A stretch of DNA of 64,000 bases from TMP-86 sp046347195 (GCA_046347195.1 JAXMGQ010000019.1:1-64000), one strand, 5' to 3'; positions 47,078 to 57,425 are shown, counted from the first letter of the stretch. The notes: generated by a model not told the origin, from the sequence alone. A program made the numbers and translations.

Positions 47078-48426
47078 GTGCGCGCTCCCGGCAGTTCCCG
47101 CACGGCCTGCGCGAACACCTCGCCCCGCTGGGCATAGTCGCGAAACATGTCGAGGCTGGCGCAGGCCGGCGAGAGCAGCACCGTGTCCCCGGCTCTCGCC
47201 AGGCGCCGCGCGATGAGCACGGCCTCGGGCAGCGTCGCGGCTCGATGCGTGGCGCACACGCCGGCGAGCGCCGACTCGATCTGCGCCGCATCGCGCCCGA
47301 TCAGCACCACCTCGCGCACCTTCGATCCAAAGCCCTGCGCCAGCGGCGTGAAATCCTGCTGCTTGCCGTCCCCGCCCGCGATCAGCACCAGCGGCGTCAT
47401 CGCGCCGCGCACCGCGGCAAGGGTGGCCCCGACGTTCGTGCCCTTGGAGTCGTTCACGTAGGTGACCCCGTCGATGCGGTCCACCCACTGCGAGCGATGC
47501 GGCAGACCCTCGAAGCGGCGCAGCGCCCCGAGCATGGCGCTGCGCGACAGTCCGGCGGTCTCACCCAGCGCGAGGGCGGCGAGTGCATTGGCGGCATTGT
47601 GCAGGCCCGTGATCCGCATCTGCGCCAGCGGCAGCAGCGGCTCGCCGCGGCGGGCGAGCATCGGCCCCTGGCCGCCCCGCAGCAAGGTGAAGTCGGCATC
47701 GGGCGACTCGATGGAATAGGTGAGCGTGGGCCGGCCCGCGCGGCGCATGGCGGCCACCAGCGGATCGTCGAGGTTGAGCACGGCCGTGGCCGCGTGATCG
47801 AGGATGCGGGCCTTCGCCGCGGCGTAGTCCTGCATCGAGTCGTAGCGGTCCATGTGATCGGAGGTGACGTTGAGCACCACCCCGCCGACCAGGTCGAGCC
47901 GCTGGGTGGTCTCGAGCTGGAAGCTGGAGAGCTCCAGTACGTAGAGCTGCGCGGCGGGCCGGGCGAGCAGGTCCAGGGCCGGTTCGCCGAGGTTGCCGCC
48001 GGCCAGCACGCGGCGGCCGTCGGCGGCCGCCATGCGCGCGACGAGCGTCGTCACCGTGCTCTTGCCATTGGTGCCGGTGACGCCGATGACCGGGGCGCGC
48101 ACCGCCCGGGCGAACAGCTCGATGTCGCCGATCACCTCGAGCCCGAGCGAGCGGGCCCGTGTCGCGATGGGCTCGCGCAGCGAGATGCCCGGCGAGAGCA
48201 GCAGGCGCGAGGCACCCTCGAGCAGCGACAGGTCGAACCCTCCCAGGCGCAGCTCGATCCGTTCAGCATCCTCACCCAGCGCCTCGAGGCCCGGCGGCCG
48301 CGGACGGGTGTCGGTGACGGCGACGCGCGCCCCCTGGCGCAGCAGGTAGCGCACGCAGGACACACCGGTCTTGCCGAGGCCGGCGACGACGGTGCGGGGC
48401 GCGGTGGCGGCGGCGGCGGGGCTCAT
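47074..48426 (-). CDS. murD: UDP-N-acetylmuramoyl-L-alanine--D-glutamate ligase
   Basis: Adds D-Glu to the muropeptide. 450 residues with VVAGLGKTGVSCVRYLL near 13, the ATP loop GVTGTNGKSTVTTLVARM near 112, LELSSFQLE near 158 and the MurD-typical YVNDSKGTNVGATLAAV near 320. The ATG at 48426 overlaps the mraY stop by four bases. Confidence 0.97.
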   Translation of the reverse strand: MSPAAAATAPRTVVAGLGKTGVSCVRYLLRQGARVAVTDTRPRPPGLEALGEDAERIELRLGGFDLSLLEGASRLLLSPGISLREPIATRARSLGLEVIGDIELFARAVRAPVIGVTGTNGKSTVTTLVARMAAADGRRVLAGGNLGEPALDLLARPAAQLYVLELSSFQLETTQRLDLVGGVVLNVTSDHMDRYDSMQDYAAAKARILDHAATAVLNLDDPLVAAMRRAGRPTLTYSIESPDADFTLLRGGQGPMLARRGEPLLPLAQMRITGLHNAANALAALALGETAGLSRSAMLGALRRFEGLPHRSQWVDRIDGVTYVNDSKGTNVGATLAAVRGAMTPLVLIAGGDGKQQDFTPLAQGFGSKVREVVLIGRDAAQIESALAGVCATHRAATLPEAVLIARRLARAGDTVLLSPACASLDMFRDYAQRGEVFAQAVRELPGART

Positions 48427-49508
48427 CGGATCTTCAGCGTGGCAAGGCCGGCGAGCACGAGCAGGAAGCTCATGATCCAGAAGCGCACGATCACCTTCGG
48501 CTCGGGCCAGCCCTTGAGCTCGAAATGGTGGTGGATGGGCGCCATCCTGAAGACCCGTTTTCCGGTGAGCTTGAAGGAGGCCACCTGCAGCATGACGGAG
48601 ACCGTCTCGAGCACGAACACCCCGCCCATCACGAACAGCACGATCTCCTGCCGCACGATCACCGCGAGCGTGCCGAGCGCGGCGCCGACGGCGAGCGCGC
48701 CCACATCGCCCATGAACACCTGCGCGGGATAGGCGTTGAACCAGAGGAAGCCTAGCCCGGCGCCCACCATCGTCGCGCTGAAGATCAGCACCTCGCCGAC
48801 GCCGGCGATGTAGGGGATCTGCAGGTAGGTCGCGAACTTCACGTTGCCGGTGACGTAGGCGAAGACGCCCAGCGCGGCCGCCACCAGCACCGCCGGCATG
48901 ATGGCGAGGCCATCGAGGCCATCGGTGAGGTTCACGGCGTTGCTCGTGCCGACGATCACGAAATAGGCCAGCACCACGAAACCCAGCGCGCTCATCGGCA
49001 CGACGAAGGTCTTGAAGAACGGCACGTACAGCGAGCTCTCCGCCGGATTCTGGTGCAGCCAGTGCAGCGCCAGCGCCGCGCCCAGCCCGACCAGCGACTG
49101 CCCGGCGTACTTGTAGCGCGCGATCAATCCCTTCGAGTTGCCGACCACCAGCTTGAGATAGTCGTCGTAGAAGCCGACCAGGCCGAAGCCCAGGGTGGTG
49201 AGCAGGGCGATCCACACGAAGCGGTTGTGAAGGTCGGCCCACATCAGCGTGCCGAGCGTCATCGCGACGAGGATCAGCACCCCGCCCATGGTGGGCGTGC
49301 CGGCCTTGGTCAGGTGTGTCTGCGGACCGTCGCTCCGCACGCGCTGCCCGATCTGGTAGCGGCTCAGCCAGCCGATCATGGCCGGCCCGATCAGCAACGC
49401 GATCGCGAGCGCAGTCATCGCGGCGAGGATCCCGCGCAGCGTCAGGTACTGGAATACGCGGAATGCGGAGTGGAATCGCGCCAGGTATTCGCTGAGCATC
49501 AGCAACAT
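48423..49508 (-). CDS. mraY: phospho-MurNAc-pentapeptide transferase
   Basis: Integral membrane enzyme that makes lipid I from undecaprenyl phosphate. 361 residues, ten membrane segments. Catalytic aspartates lie in LVGFYDDYLKLV near 113 and NAVNLTDGLDGLAIMP near 190; PIHHHFELKGW near 323 is the family signature. The ATG at 49508 is two bases after the murF stop. Confidence 0.97.
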   Translation of the reverse strand: MLLMLSEYLARFHSAFRVFQYLTLRGILAAMTALAIALLIGPAMIGWLSRYQIGQRVRSDGPQTHLTKAGTPTMGGVLILVAMTLGTLMWADLHNRFVWIALLTTLGFGLVGFYDDYLKLVVGNSKGLIARYKYAGQSLVGLGAALALHWLHQNPAESSLYVPFFKTFVVPMSALGFVVLAYFVIVGTSNAVNLTDGLDGLAIMPAVLVAAALGVFAYVTGNVKFATYLQIPYIAGVGEVLIFSATMVGAGLGFLWFNAYPAQVFMGDVGALAVGAALGTLAVIVRQEIVLFVMGGVFVLETVSVMLQVASFKLTGKRVFRMAPIHHHFELKGWPEPKVIVRFWIMSFLLVLAGLATLKIR

Positions 49509-49510
49509 GG

Positions 49511-50890
49511 TCAATGCTCCCCGCCGGATGCCTTGACGGACTGGCCGGCGAGCGCCTGCACGACCCGCTCCAGCCGGTTGACGCGCGATCCCTTGATGAG
49601 CAGCGTGATGCCGGAGGCGACCTCGGCGGTGAGCCTGCGGATCAGCGATTCGGCATCGGGGAACCACTCGGCTCCCTGGCCGAAGGCCTCGGCGGCCCGC
49701 GAACTCTCCGGCCCGATGGCGAACAGGCGCTGCACGCCGCATTCGCGCGCGTAGCGGCCGATCTGCACATGGCTCTGCACGGCGTGCTCACCGAGCTCTG
49801 CCATGTCGCCGAGCACCAGCCAGGTTGCACCGCCCACCGAGCGCAGCACGTCGAGGCCCGCCCGCACCGAGCTCGGGTTGGCATTGTAAGAATCGTCGAT
49901 GATCCAGCTGTTGCGCAGGCCTGCCTTGAGCTGCAGCCGGCCGGCGACGGCACGGAATTCGTCCAGGCCCGCCGCCACGTCGGCGAGCGTGGCCCCTGCC
50001 GCCGTCGCGGTGGCCGCGGCAGCCAGGGCATTGAGGAGATTGTGGGAGCCGCCGGCGTGCAGGCACACCTTGCAGTTGCCCTGCGGGCTCACCAGCTCGA
50101 ATCGCGTGACGAACCGGCCCTGCTCGATGCCCTGCCGCACCTCGCGCGCACCGAAGTCCGCCGGCCTCTCCGCCCCGAAGGTGAGCACGCGCGATGCGCG
50201 CGCGAGATCGCGCCAGAATCCGGCGTAGGCATCGTCGGCATTGATCACCGCGACGCCCTGTGCGCCCAGCGTCCCGAAGGCCTCGCCTTCGCCGCGGGCG
50301 ACTCCATCGAGGTCACCGAAGCCCTCCAGGTGCTCGGCACCGGCGTTGGTCACCACCGCCACGGTGGGACGCACCCATTGCACGATCCCGGCCACATCGC
50401 CGATGCGGTTCGCGCCCATCTCGATCACCGCGCTGCGGTGCGTGGCCTCGAGGCGCAGCAGGGTGAGCGGCACCCCGATGTGATTGTTGAGGTTGCCGCG
50501 GGTCGAGAGGCAGGCGCCACGGCGCGAGAGGATCGAGGCGATCATCTCCTTGGTCGTGGTCTTGCCGTTGCTGCCGGCCACCGCCACCACCGGGATGGAG
50601 AAATCCTGGCGCCAGGCGCTGGCGAGTTCCTGCAACGCAGCCAGGGTGTCGGGCACCACGACTTGCGCGGGTTCCGTCCCCGCCGCGCGCATCACCAGCG
50701 CGCCGGCCGCGCCGCGCGCCGCAGCCGCCGCGACGAATTCGCCGCCATCGAAGTTGGGGCCGCGCAGCGCCACGAACAAGGCGCCCGCCTCGAGCGTGCG
50801 CGAGTCGCTCGAAACGCCCAGGAAGGGCGCGTCGCGCCCCACCAGCTTTCCGAAGGTAGCCCGCGCCACCTCGGCGAGCGTGCGCTTCAT
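49511..50890 (-). CDS. murF: UDP-MurNAc-tripeptide--D-alanyl-D-alanine ligase
   Basis: Completes the UDP-MurNAc pentapeptide. 459 residues; N-terminal FLGVSSDSRTLEAGALFVALRG near 23 is the substrate domain, AVAGSNGKTTTKEMIASIL near 105 the ATP loop, and WIIDDSYNANPSSVRAGLDVL near 333 the MurF/MurE-type C-terminal motif. Overlaps the murE stop (ATGA). Confidence 0.97.
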   Translation of the reverse strand: MKRTLAEVARATFGKLVGRDAPFLGVSSDSRTLEAGALFVALRGPNFDGGEFVAAAAARGAAGALVMRAAGTEPAQVVVPDTLAALQELASAWRQDFSIPVVAVAGSNGKTTTKEMIASILSRRGACLSTRGNLNNHIGVPLTLLRLEATHRSAVIEMGANRIGDVAGIVQWVRPTVAVVTNAGAEHLEGFGDLDGVARGEGEAFGTLGAQGVAVINADDAYAGFWRDLARASRVLTFGAERPADFGAREVRQGIEQGRFVTRFELVSPQGNCKVCLHAGGSHNLLNALAAAATATAAGATLADVAAGLDEFRAVAGRLQLKAGLRNSWIIDDSYNANPSSVRAGLDVLRSVGGATWLVLGDMAELGEHAVQSHVQIGRYARECGVQRLFAIGPESSRAAEAFGQGAEWFPDAESLIRRLTAEVASGITLLIKGSRVNRLERVVQALAGQSVKASGGEH

Positions 50891-52416
50891 GCCGCCATCC
50901 CGAAGTGCCGCTGCACTTCAAGCTGGTCGCTGAACGGCGCCCGGCGTCCGCCGTGGATCTGGTAGTCCTCGTGCCCCTTGCCCGCGATGAGCACGAGGTC
51001 GCGCGCGCCGGCCTGCGACAGCGCGGAGCGGATCGCCTCGCGGCGATCGTTGATGATGCTCGGCCGATGTCGCCGCATGCCGCTGGCGATGGCGGCCGTG
51101 ATCGCCTCCGGCGCTTCGGAGCGGGGATTGTCATCGGTGAGGATCACGCGATCGGCGTATTCATCCGCCACCTCGCCCATCAACGGCCGCTTGCCGGGGT
51201 CGCGATCCCCGCCGCAGCCGAACACGCACCACACGAGGCCACGGCAGTGCTCGCGCACCGCCGCGAGCACCTTGGCCAGTGCATCCGGCGTATGGGCGTA
51301 GTCGATCACGGCCAGCGGCCGGCCCGCACCGCCGCGCACCGCCTGCATGCGTCCCGGCGGGGCCGTGCACGCGGCCAGTGCGTCGATCGCATCACCCAGC
51401 GGCACCTCCAGCGAGAGCAGCAGCGCCAGCACCACCAGCAGGTTCTCGGCGTTGAAGCGGCCGATCAGGGGCGTGCGCAGGGTTCCCGGCCCGAAGCTGC
51501 CGTCGAATTCCACGAAGAGTCCGCCGCTCTCGGACCGGATGGCCGTGGCGTACAACGCTCGAGGCGATGCGCGCGAACCGTCCTGGATCGCCGGCGTGAT
51601 ATCGACGGGCCGGCCATCGGCGCGCACCCTCGTCAGCGGCACGGATCCGGGGACGCGGCGCGCGAGATCCTGTCCGAATCGATCGCCGACGTTGATGACC
51701 GCGTGCCCGATCGGCGCGTGCGTGAACAGCAGCGCCTTGGCCTCGCCGTACGCCTGCATCGTGCCGTGGTAGTCCAGGTGATCGCGCGTGAGGTTGGTGA
51801 ACGCTGCGGCGGCGAAGCGCACCGCCCCCACCCGGCCCTGTGCCAGCGCGTGCGAGGAAACCTCCATGCACAGCGAGCGAGCGCCCTGCTCGAGCAGCGC
51901 AGCGCAGTCGCGATGCACGCTGATCGCATCGGGCGTGGTGTGGGTCGCCGGCCGCAGCGCCGGGGGCGTGCCCAGCCCCAAGGTCCCGAGGTACACCGCG
52001 CGGCCGCCGAGCCGCGCGAGCGCGCCGGCGAGGAGCCACGCGCAGGTGGTCTTGCCATTCGTGCCCGTGATGCCGGTCACCTGCAGGTGCCCGGTGGGCG
52101 CGCCGAAGAAGCGGTCGGCGATGGCGCCCACGAGTGCCGACAGGCCGGCAATCTCCGCCGCGAACACCTCACCGGTCACCACCGGTGGCGCAACGTCCGG
52201 CGCGCTCTCCCAGAGGATGGCGCGGGCGCCACGGCGCAATGCCTCGGGCGCGAACTCGAGCCCGTGCTGCCGCGTGCCCTTCAGCGCGAAGAACAGGCTT
52301 CCCGGGCTCACCTCGCGCGAATCCAGCGCGAGATCGCTGATGCGGATCTCCCGTGCCGGCACCGGCGCGAGACCCGCGAGGAGTTCCCCCAGCGGCATGT
52401 CGCGCTTCGCGCTCAT
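50887..52416 (-). CDS. murE: UDP-MurNAc-L-Ala-D-Glu--meso-diaminopimelate ligase
   Basis: Adds the third stem residue. 509 residues with LALDSREVSPGSLFFALKG near 28, ATP loop VTGITGTNGKTTCAWLLAG near 115 and the specificity motif DDNPRSE near 427, which selects meso-diaminopimelate rather than lysine. LVLIAGKGHEDYQ near 475 is typical. Overlaps the ftsI stop by four bases. Confidence 0.97.
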   Translation of the reverse strand: MSAKRDMPLGELLAGLAPVPAREIRISDLALDSREVSPGSLFFALKGTRQHGLEFAPEALRRGARAILWESAPDVAPPVVTGEVFAAEIAGLSALVGAIADRFFGAPTGHLQVTGITGTNGKTTCAWLLAGALARLGGRAVYLGTLGLGTPPALRPATHTTPDAISVHRDCAALLEQGARSLCMEVSSHALAQGRVGAVRFAAAAFTNLTRDHLDYHGTMQAYGEAKALLFTHAPIGHAVINVGDRFGQDLARRVPGSVPLTRVRADGRPVDITPAIQDGSRASPRALYATAIRSESGGLFVEFDGSFGPGTLRTPLIGRFNAENLLVVLALLLSLEVPLGDAIDALAACTAPPGRMQAVRGGAGRPLAVIDYAHTPDALAKVLAAVREHCRGLVWCVFGCGGDRDPGKRPLMGEVADEYADRVILTDDNPRSEAPEAITAAIASGMRRHRPSIINDRREAIRSALSQAGARDLVLIAGKGHEDYQIHGGRRAPFSDQLEVQRHFGMAA

Positions 52417-54149
52417 GGACCGTCGTTCGACTGCACCAGCGTGGTCGCCGGCACGTTCTGCAGGTCATCGGGAGGAACGTCCATGAGACGCAGCGCGCCG
52501 GTCATGACGCTGGAGAACACCGGTGCCGCCACCTCGCCGCCGTAGAAGAGCTTGCCGCTGGGCTCGTCGATGACCACCACGGTGGCGAGCTTCGGGCGCG
52601 TCGCGGGCACCACGCCGCCGAACACCGCCATGTAGCGATCCGTGGAATAGCCGCCGGCGGTGGATTTCCAGGCGGTGCCGGTCTTGCCGGCGACGCGGTA
52701 GCCCACCACGGCGGCGCGCTTGCCGGTGGCGCCTTCCGCGTTCACCACCGACTCCATGAGCTGCACCAGCGAGTTCGCGACGTTGCGCGGGATGACCTGC
52801 GCGCCAGGCACCGGCCCCGTGACGCGCTCGAAGGAGATGGGCCTCGACACACCGCCCGCGCCGATCGTGGCATAGGCGTGCGCGAGCTGGAGCGGCGTCA
52901 CCGACAGGCCATAGCCGTGCGAGAGCGTCGCGATGCCGATGGGCCGCCAGTGCGAGTAATGGCTGAGCATGCCGGCCGATTCGCCGGGGTAGCCGCCACC
53001 GGTCACCTGCCCGAACCCCAGCGCGGTGAGCGTGTGCCAGATCTGCTCGGGCTTGAGCGACAGCGCGATCTTCAGCATGCCGACGTTGCTCGACTTCGCG
53101 AGGATGGTGGCGATGTCGATGGTGCCCAGCGGATGCTCGTCCTCGAACACCTTGGTGCCCACCTTGAGGAAACCGGGCGCGGTGTCGACGACGCTGTCGG
53201 GACGCCACTGGCCCGACTCGAGCGCCGCCGCGATGACGAAGGGCTTGATGCTCGAGCCAGGCTCGAAGATGTCGGTGGCCGCGCGGTTGCGGTACAGGCC
53301 GGCCTTGATCTGGTCGCGATCGTTCGGGTTGTAGGTGGGCTGGTTGACCATCGCCAGCACCTCGCCCGTGCCGACGTCGATGACCACCACGGAACCTGCG
53401 CGCGCGCGGTATTCCTGCATCGCGGCCTTGAGCTCGCGGTAGGCGAGGTACTGGATGCGAAGGTCGATGCTGGTGGTGAGATCGCGCCCCGGGCGCGGCG
53501 CGCGGATGCTCTCCACGTTCTGCACCGAGCGGCCGTACAGATCCTGGATCACGCGCTTGGCGCCATTCTCGCCGTCGAGCACCTGGTCGAACCCCAGTTC
53601 GAGGCCTTCCTGTCCCTGGTCATCGACGGTGGTGAAGCCGACCAGGTGGCCGGAGACCTCGCCCGCGGGGTAGTAGCGCCGGTACTCACGCAGCAGGTAG
53701 ACGCCGGGAATGCCCAGCGCCTTGATGCGCGCGGCCTGCTCCGGCGGCATGTGCCGCGCGAGGTAGAGGAATTCGCGGTCGAGGTTGCTGGTCACGCGGC
53801 GCACCAGCGACTGCGGTTCCTGCTTCAGCGCCTTGGCGAGGCGGGGCACCTCGTCGATGTTCTCGTTGATCTCCTGCGGATTCACCCAGACGGTGTCCAC
53901 CGGCGTCGACAGCGCCAGCGGCTCGCCGTTCCTGTCGGTGATGGCGCCGCGATGCGCGATGATCTTGGCCACGCGCATGGTGCGCTCATCGCCCTGCTTG
54001 GCGAGGAACGGCCGGTCCAGCCACTGCAGCTCGAGCGCGCGCACCGACAGTCCCGCGGCGCAGGCAAGCACGAGCCCGAGCACCAGTGCCGATCGCCACC
54101 GGTAGCTGCTCATCGCCGCGGTGTCGGCCTGCGCGGCGCGTCGCTTCAT
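52413..54149 (-). CDS. ftsI: septal transpeptidase FtsI (PBP3)
   Basis: Cross-links septal peptidoglycan with FtsW. 578 residues from the ATG at 54149, which overlaps the ftsL stop. One N-terminal membrane helix (about 18-40), pedestal domain, and transpeptidase domain with active-site SSIK (EPGSSIKPF), SxN as KSSNVG and KTGTA. The activation segments are complete, so the protein should be active. Confidence 0.97.
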   Translation of the reverse strand: MKRRAAQADTAAMSSYRWRSALVLGLVLACAAGLSVRALELQWLDRPFLAKQGDERTMRVAKIIAHRGAITDRNGEPLALSTPVDTVWVNPQEINENIDEVPRLAKALKQEPQSLVRRVTSNLDREFLYLARHMPPEQAARIKALGIPGVYLLREYRRYYPAGEVSGHLVGFTTVDDQGQEGLELGFDQVLDGENGAKRVIQDLYGRSVQNVESIRAPRPGRDLTTSIDLRIQYLAYRELKAAMQEYRARAGSVVVIDVGTGEVLAMVNQPTYNPNDRDQIKAGLYRNRAATDIFEPGSSIKPFVIAAALESGQWRPDSVVDTAPGFLKVGTKVFEDEHPLGTIDIATILAKSSNVGMLKIALSLKPEQIWHTLTALGFGQVTGGGYPGESAGMLSHYSHWRPIGIATLSHGYGLSVTPLQLAHAYATIGAGGVSRPISFERVTGPVPGAQVIPRNVANSLVQLMESVVNAEGATGKRAAVVGYRVAGKTGTAWKSTAGGYSTDRYMAVFGGVVPATRPKLATVVVIDEPSGKLFYGGEVAAPVFSSVMTGALRLMDVPPDDLQNVPATTLVQSNDGP

Positions 54150-54424
54150 TGCCGCACGATTCTCACATCCGAGGGCGCAGGCAGGCCCATCTTCATCTTC
54201 GCGCCGGCGACCCGCTCCACGAAGGCATGCGAGGACCAGGCGCTCTGCTCCAGCTGCAGCCGGCCCCATTCCATCTCCAGCGCGTCGCGATCGGCGTTGA
54301 GGTGCTCGAGCTTCACGAACAGGTTGCGCGCCTGGTGGCGCGCGTAGATCACGGCGGTGGCGGATCCGAGCACCGCGACCCAGAGGATGGGCAGCGCGAT
54401 GTACAGCAGGCGGTGTGTCTTCAT
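54146..54424 (-). CDS. ftsL: cell division protein FtsL
   Basis: Small bitopic divisome protein. 92 residues with one membrane helix (about 8-28) and a periplasmic coiled coil (VKLEHLNADRDALEMEWGRLQLEQ). It partners FtsB and FtsQ to activate FtsWI. Both ends overlap neighbours by four bases (rsmH upstream, ftsI downstream). Confidence 0.93.
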   Translation of the reverse strand: MKTHRLLYIALPILWVAVLGSATAVIYARHQARNLFVKLEHLNADRDALEMEWGRLQLEQSAWSSHAFVERVAGAKMKMGLPAPSDVRIVRQ

Positions 54425-55380
54425 GCGGCAAGACCTCGTGGCAGTCGTTCGGCGACACGCAGCCGGGCGCTGCGGGCTCGCGGGTTTCGATCGATCTCGG
54501 CCTCGTCCGGCTCGATGGAGCGCCCGACCAGGCGAAGCACGGGCAGTGCGTGCGCCGGGATGCCCGGCAGGCCCGCGTACACCGGATCGACGCTGGCGGC
54601 GTCGCGGAAGAACCGCTTGACGATGCGATCCTCGAGCGAATGGAAGCTGATGACGACGATGCGCCCGCCGACCTTCAGGCGCGACAGGGCGGCGGCGAGC
54701 GCGGTGCGCAGTTCCGGAAGCTCGCGGTTGACGTGGATGCGAAGCGCCTGGAACACACGCGTGGCCGGGTGCTTGCCGCGCTCGCGGGTGGGCGCGACGC
54801 GCTGGATCAGTCCGGCGAGCTCGAGCGTGGTGCGAAAGGGATGTTCACGCCGGTCGTGCACGATGGCGCGGGCGATGCGCCGCGCAAAGCGCTCCTCACC
54901 GAGCTCGGCGAAGATGCGCGCGAGGTCGGCCTCGCTGGCCTGGTTGACGACATCCGCTGCGCTCGCGCCGTGCGTGGGATCCATGCGCATGTCGAGCGGT
55001 CCGTCGGCCGAGAAGCTGAACCCTCGCGCTGCCTCATCGAGCTGCGGCGATGAGACGCCGAGATCGAACAGGATGCCATCGAAGCTCAAGGCCGGCTCGA
55101 TGCGGTCCGCGCAGTCGGCGAGCCGTGAGAAAGGCGCCTGCATGAGGTGCACGCGTGCATCGGCGGTGAATTGCGGGCCGGCGCTGGCAATGGCCGCGGG
55201 ATCGCGGTCCAAGCACAACAATCGCCCTTGTGCGCCCAGCTTTCCCAAGATCGCCCCTGCATGTCCCCCACGGCCGAAGGTGGCATCGAGATAGACGCCA
55301 TCGGGCCGCACATTCAACATCATCAGCACCTGCGCCGGCATCACCGGCACATGACTGACCCCTTCCCCGCTCCGCGCCAT
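54421..55380 (-). CDS. rsmH: 16S rRNA (cytosine-1402-N4)-methyltransferase RsmH
   Basis: Methylates N4 of C1402 in the 16S rRNA decoding centre. 319 residues with SAM motif YLDATFGRGGHAGAIL near 34, FDGILFDLGVSSPQLD near 100 and VISFHSLEDRIVKRFF near 240. Second gene of the dcw operon, 23 bases after mraZ. Confidence 0.97.
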   Translation of the reverse strand: MARSGEGVSHVPVMPAQVLMMLNVRPDGVYLDATFGRGGHAGAILGKLGAQGRLLCLDRDPAAIASAGPQFTADARVHLMQAPFSRLADCADRIEPALSFDGILFDLGVSSPQLDEAARGFSFSADGPLDMRMDPTHGASAADVVNQASEADLARIFAELGEERFARRIARAIVHDRREHPFRTTLELAGLIQRVAPTRERGKHPATRVFQALRIHVNRELPELRTALAAALSRLKVGGRIVVISFHSLEDRIVKRFFRDAASVDPVYAGLPGIPAHALPVLRLVGRSIEPDEAEIDRNPRARSARLRVAERLPRGLAA

Positions 55381-55403
55381 CGATCAACGAGGCAAGTCGT
55401 CGA

Positions 55404-55856
55404 TTACAGCGACAGCGATTCGAGTCCGGCCGGCGCATCGGACGCATCCGATTCGGCGGCCAGCCACTCATCCCGCCGCTCGTTCCAGCGCGCTTCGTCC
55501 CAGAGCTCGAAGCGCTGGCCCTGGCCGATCAGCATCGCGTCGCGGTTCAGGGCCGCGAATTCGCGCAGATTGGGGGGCAGCAGCAGTCGGCCATGGCTGT
55601 CGAGCTCGAGGTCGGTGGCATGACCGACCATCAGGCGCTGCAGGCGGCGAGCCTGGGGGTTCAAGGTGGGGAGGCTCATCAGCTTGCGTTCGATTTCCTC
55701 CCAATCGGGCATCGGATAGATCAGCAGGCACTGGTCCTTGTCGACCGTGACCACGAGCTTCCCCCCGCAGCGCTCCTGGATGCGCTCCCGGTACCGGGTC
55801 GGCATGACCAGCCGGCCCTTCACGTCGAGCGTCAGTTTGTTGGCACCGCGGAACAT
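55404..55856 (-). CDS. mraZ: transcriptional regulator MraZ
   Basis: AbrB-like DNA-binding protein that represses its own dcw promoter. 150 residues in two SpoVT-AbrB repeats: ANKLTLDVKGRLVMPTRYRE near 5 and ATDLELDSHGRLLLPPNLRE near 80. The start at 55856 gives MFRGANKL, the usual opening; an earlier in-frame start would lie on top of its operator. Three target repeats lie just upstream. Confidence 0.97.
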   Translation of the reverse strand: MFRGANKLTLDVKGRLVMPTRYRERIQERCGGKLVVTVDKDQCLLIYPMPDWEEIERKLMSLPTLNPQARRLQRLMVGHATDLELDSHGRLLLPPNLREFAALNRDAMLIGQGQRFELWDEARWNERRDEWLAAESDASDAPAGLESLSL

Positions 55857-55877
55857 GTCGTCAGGATGGGTCGAAAA

Positions 55878-55902
55878 CCCATTCTCTCCCACTTTTTCCC
55901 AC
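55878..55902 (-). promoter_or_regulatory. MraZ operator, three repeats
   Basis: Minus-strand GTGGG (55898-55902), GTGGG (55888-55892) and ATGGG (55878-55882) are spaced exactly 10 bases apart, as in the MraZ box of E. coli. They sit between the -10 and the mraZ start, so bound MraZ would block the promoter. Confidence 0.88.
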
Positions 55903-55910
55903 CGGCCGCC

Positions 55911-55940
55911 ACTATAGGGACGGGCAGTTCGCACTGTCAA
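55911..55940 (-). promoter_or_regulatory. sigma70 promoter of the dcw operon (Pmra)
   Basis: TTGACA (55935-55940, perfect), 18-base spacer, TATAGT (55911-55916, five of six) on the minus strand. The expected start is near 55904, so the MraZ repeats are at about +2 to +27. Confidence 0.85.
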
Positions 55941-55971
55941 CGCCTTAAGTTAAAAAAACCTTCGTACGGAC

Positions 55972-55987
55972 AGTGACTTAGATCACA
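55972..55987. promoter_or_regulatory. CRP/Vfr/Clp-type palindrome upstream of the dcw promoter
   Basis: AGTGA-N6-TCACA (TGTGA-N6-TCACT on the other strand) matches the CRP consensus TGTGA-N6-TCACA at nine of ten positions. Its centre is about 75 bases upstream of the predicted dcw start, a distance used by class I CRP sites. It also lies 140 bases before the 3' end of rnpB. Confidence 0.5.
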
Positions 55988-56125
55988 GTTTCGAGTGCGG
56001 GGCGGCAAACCCGGGGGAGGTTGTTCTGAATCAATCTGTTAGCGAAAACACCTGAAATGCAGCGCAACATTTGAAATCCGCCATTTTCGGCGAACTTCGA
56101 TGAACATGCTGCAAACGTGTAAGAA

Positions 56126-56494
56126 AGGAGTCGGCCGGTAAGCCGGGTTCTGTCGTGGACAGCCATTCCTCTAGGATGCGCGTCGCCGCGCACCTCCAGC
56201 GGCCTACCCGGAAGTCCCTGTGGGCACAGGTGGAAGGCCTTGCGGCCTGCCGTGCTTCCCTATTTGGCCTTGCTCCCGGTGGGGTTTGCCGTGCCACGGC
56301 TGTTGCCAGCCGCGCGGTGCGCTCTTACCGCACCATTTCACCCTTGCCAGCACCCGTAAAGGCGCTTCGGCGGTATCTTTCTGTTGCACTTTCCGTGGGC
56401 TCACGCCCCCCAGGCGTTACCTGGCACCGCGCCCGATGGAGCCCGGACTTTCCTCCCCGCGGTTGCCCGCGCGGCGGCTGCCTGGCCGACTCCG
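56126..56494 (-). ncRNA. rnpB: RNase P RNA, bacterial class A
   Basis: Catalytic RNA that matures tRNA 5' ends. Minus-strand landmarks: the 5' GGAGTCGGCCAGGCAGCCGC pairs with the 3' GGCCGACTCC to form P1; AGGGTGAAA followed by GGTGCGGTAAGAGCGCACCG forms the P8-P9/J region; CAAGGCCAAATAGGGA and CCCGGCTTACCGGCC mark CR IV-V and the end. Length about 370 is normal. Ends are approximate to a few bases. Confidence 0.96.
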
Positions 56495-56501
56495 GAGCGG
56501 G

Positions 56502-56522
56502 ACGATACGCACTTGGCGCGCG

Positions 56523-56530
<8 letters not shown>
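56502..56530 (-). promoter_or_regulatory. candidate promoter of rnpB
   Basis: Minus-strand TGGATT (56525-56530), 17 bases, TATCGT (56502-56507). The start it predicts (about 56495) coincides with the 5' end of the RNA. The -35 lies across the stop codon of rsmI. Confidence 0.5.
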
Positions 56531-57419
<889 letters not shown>

Positions 57420-57425
57420 TATAAT
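57420..57425 (+). promoter_or_regulatory. perfect TATAAT, likely -10 of lpoA
   Basis: TATAAT at 57420-57425, 42 bases before the lpoA ATG. No convincing -35 is present at 16-18 bases, so it is a partial promoter call. It directly abuts the rsmI start codon. Confidence 0.45.
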
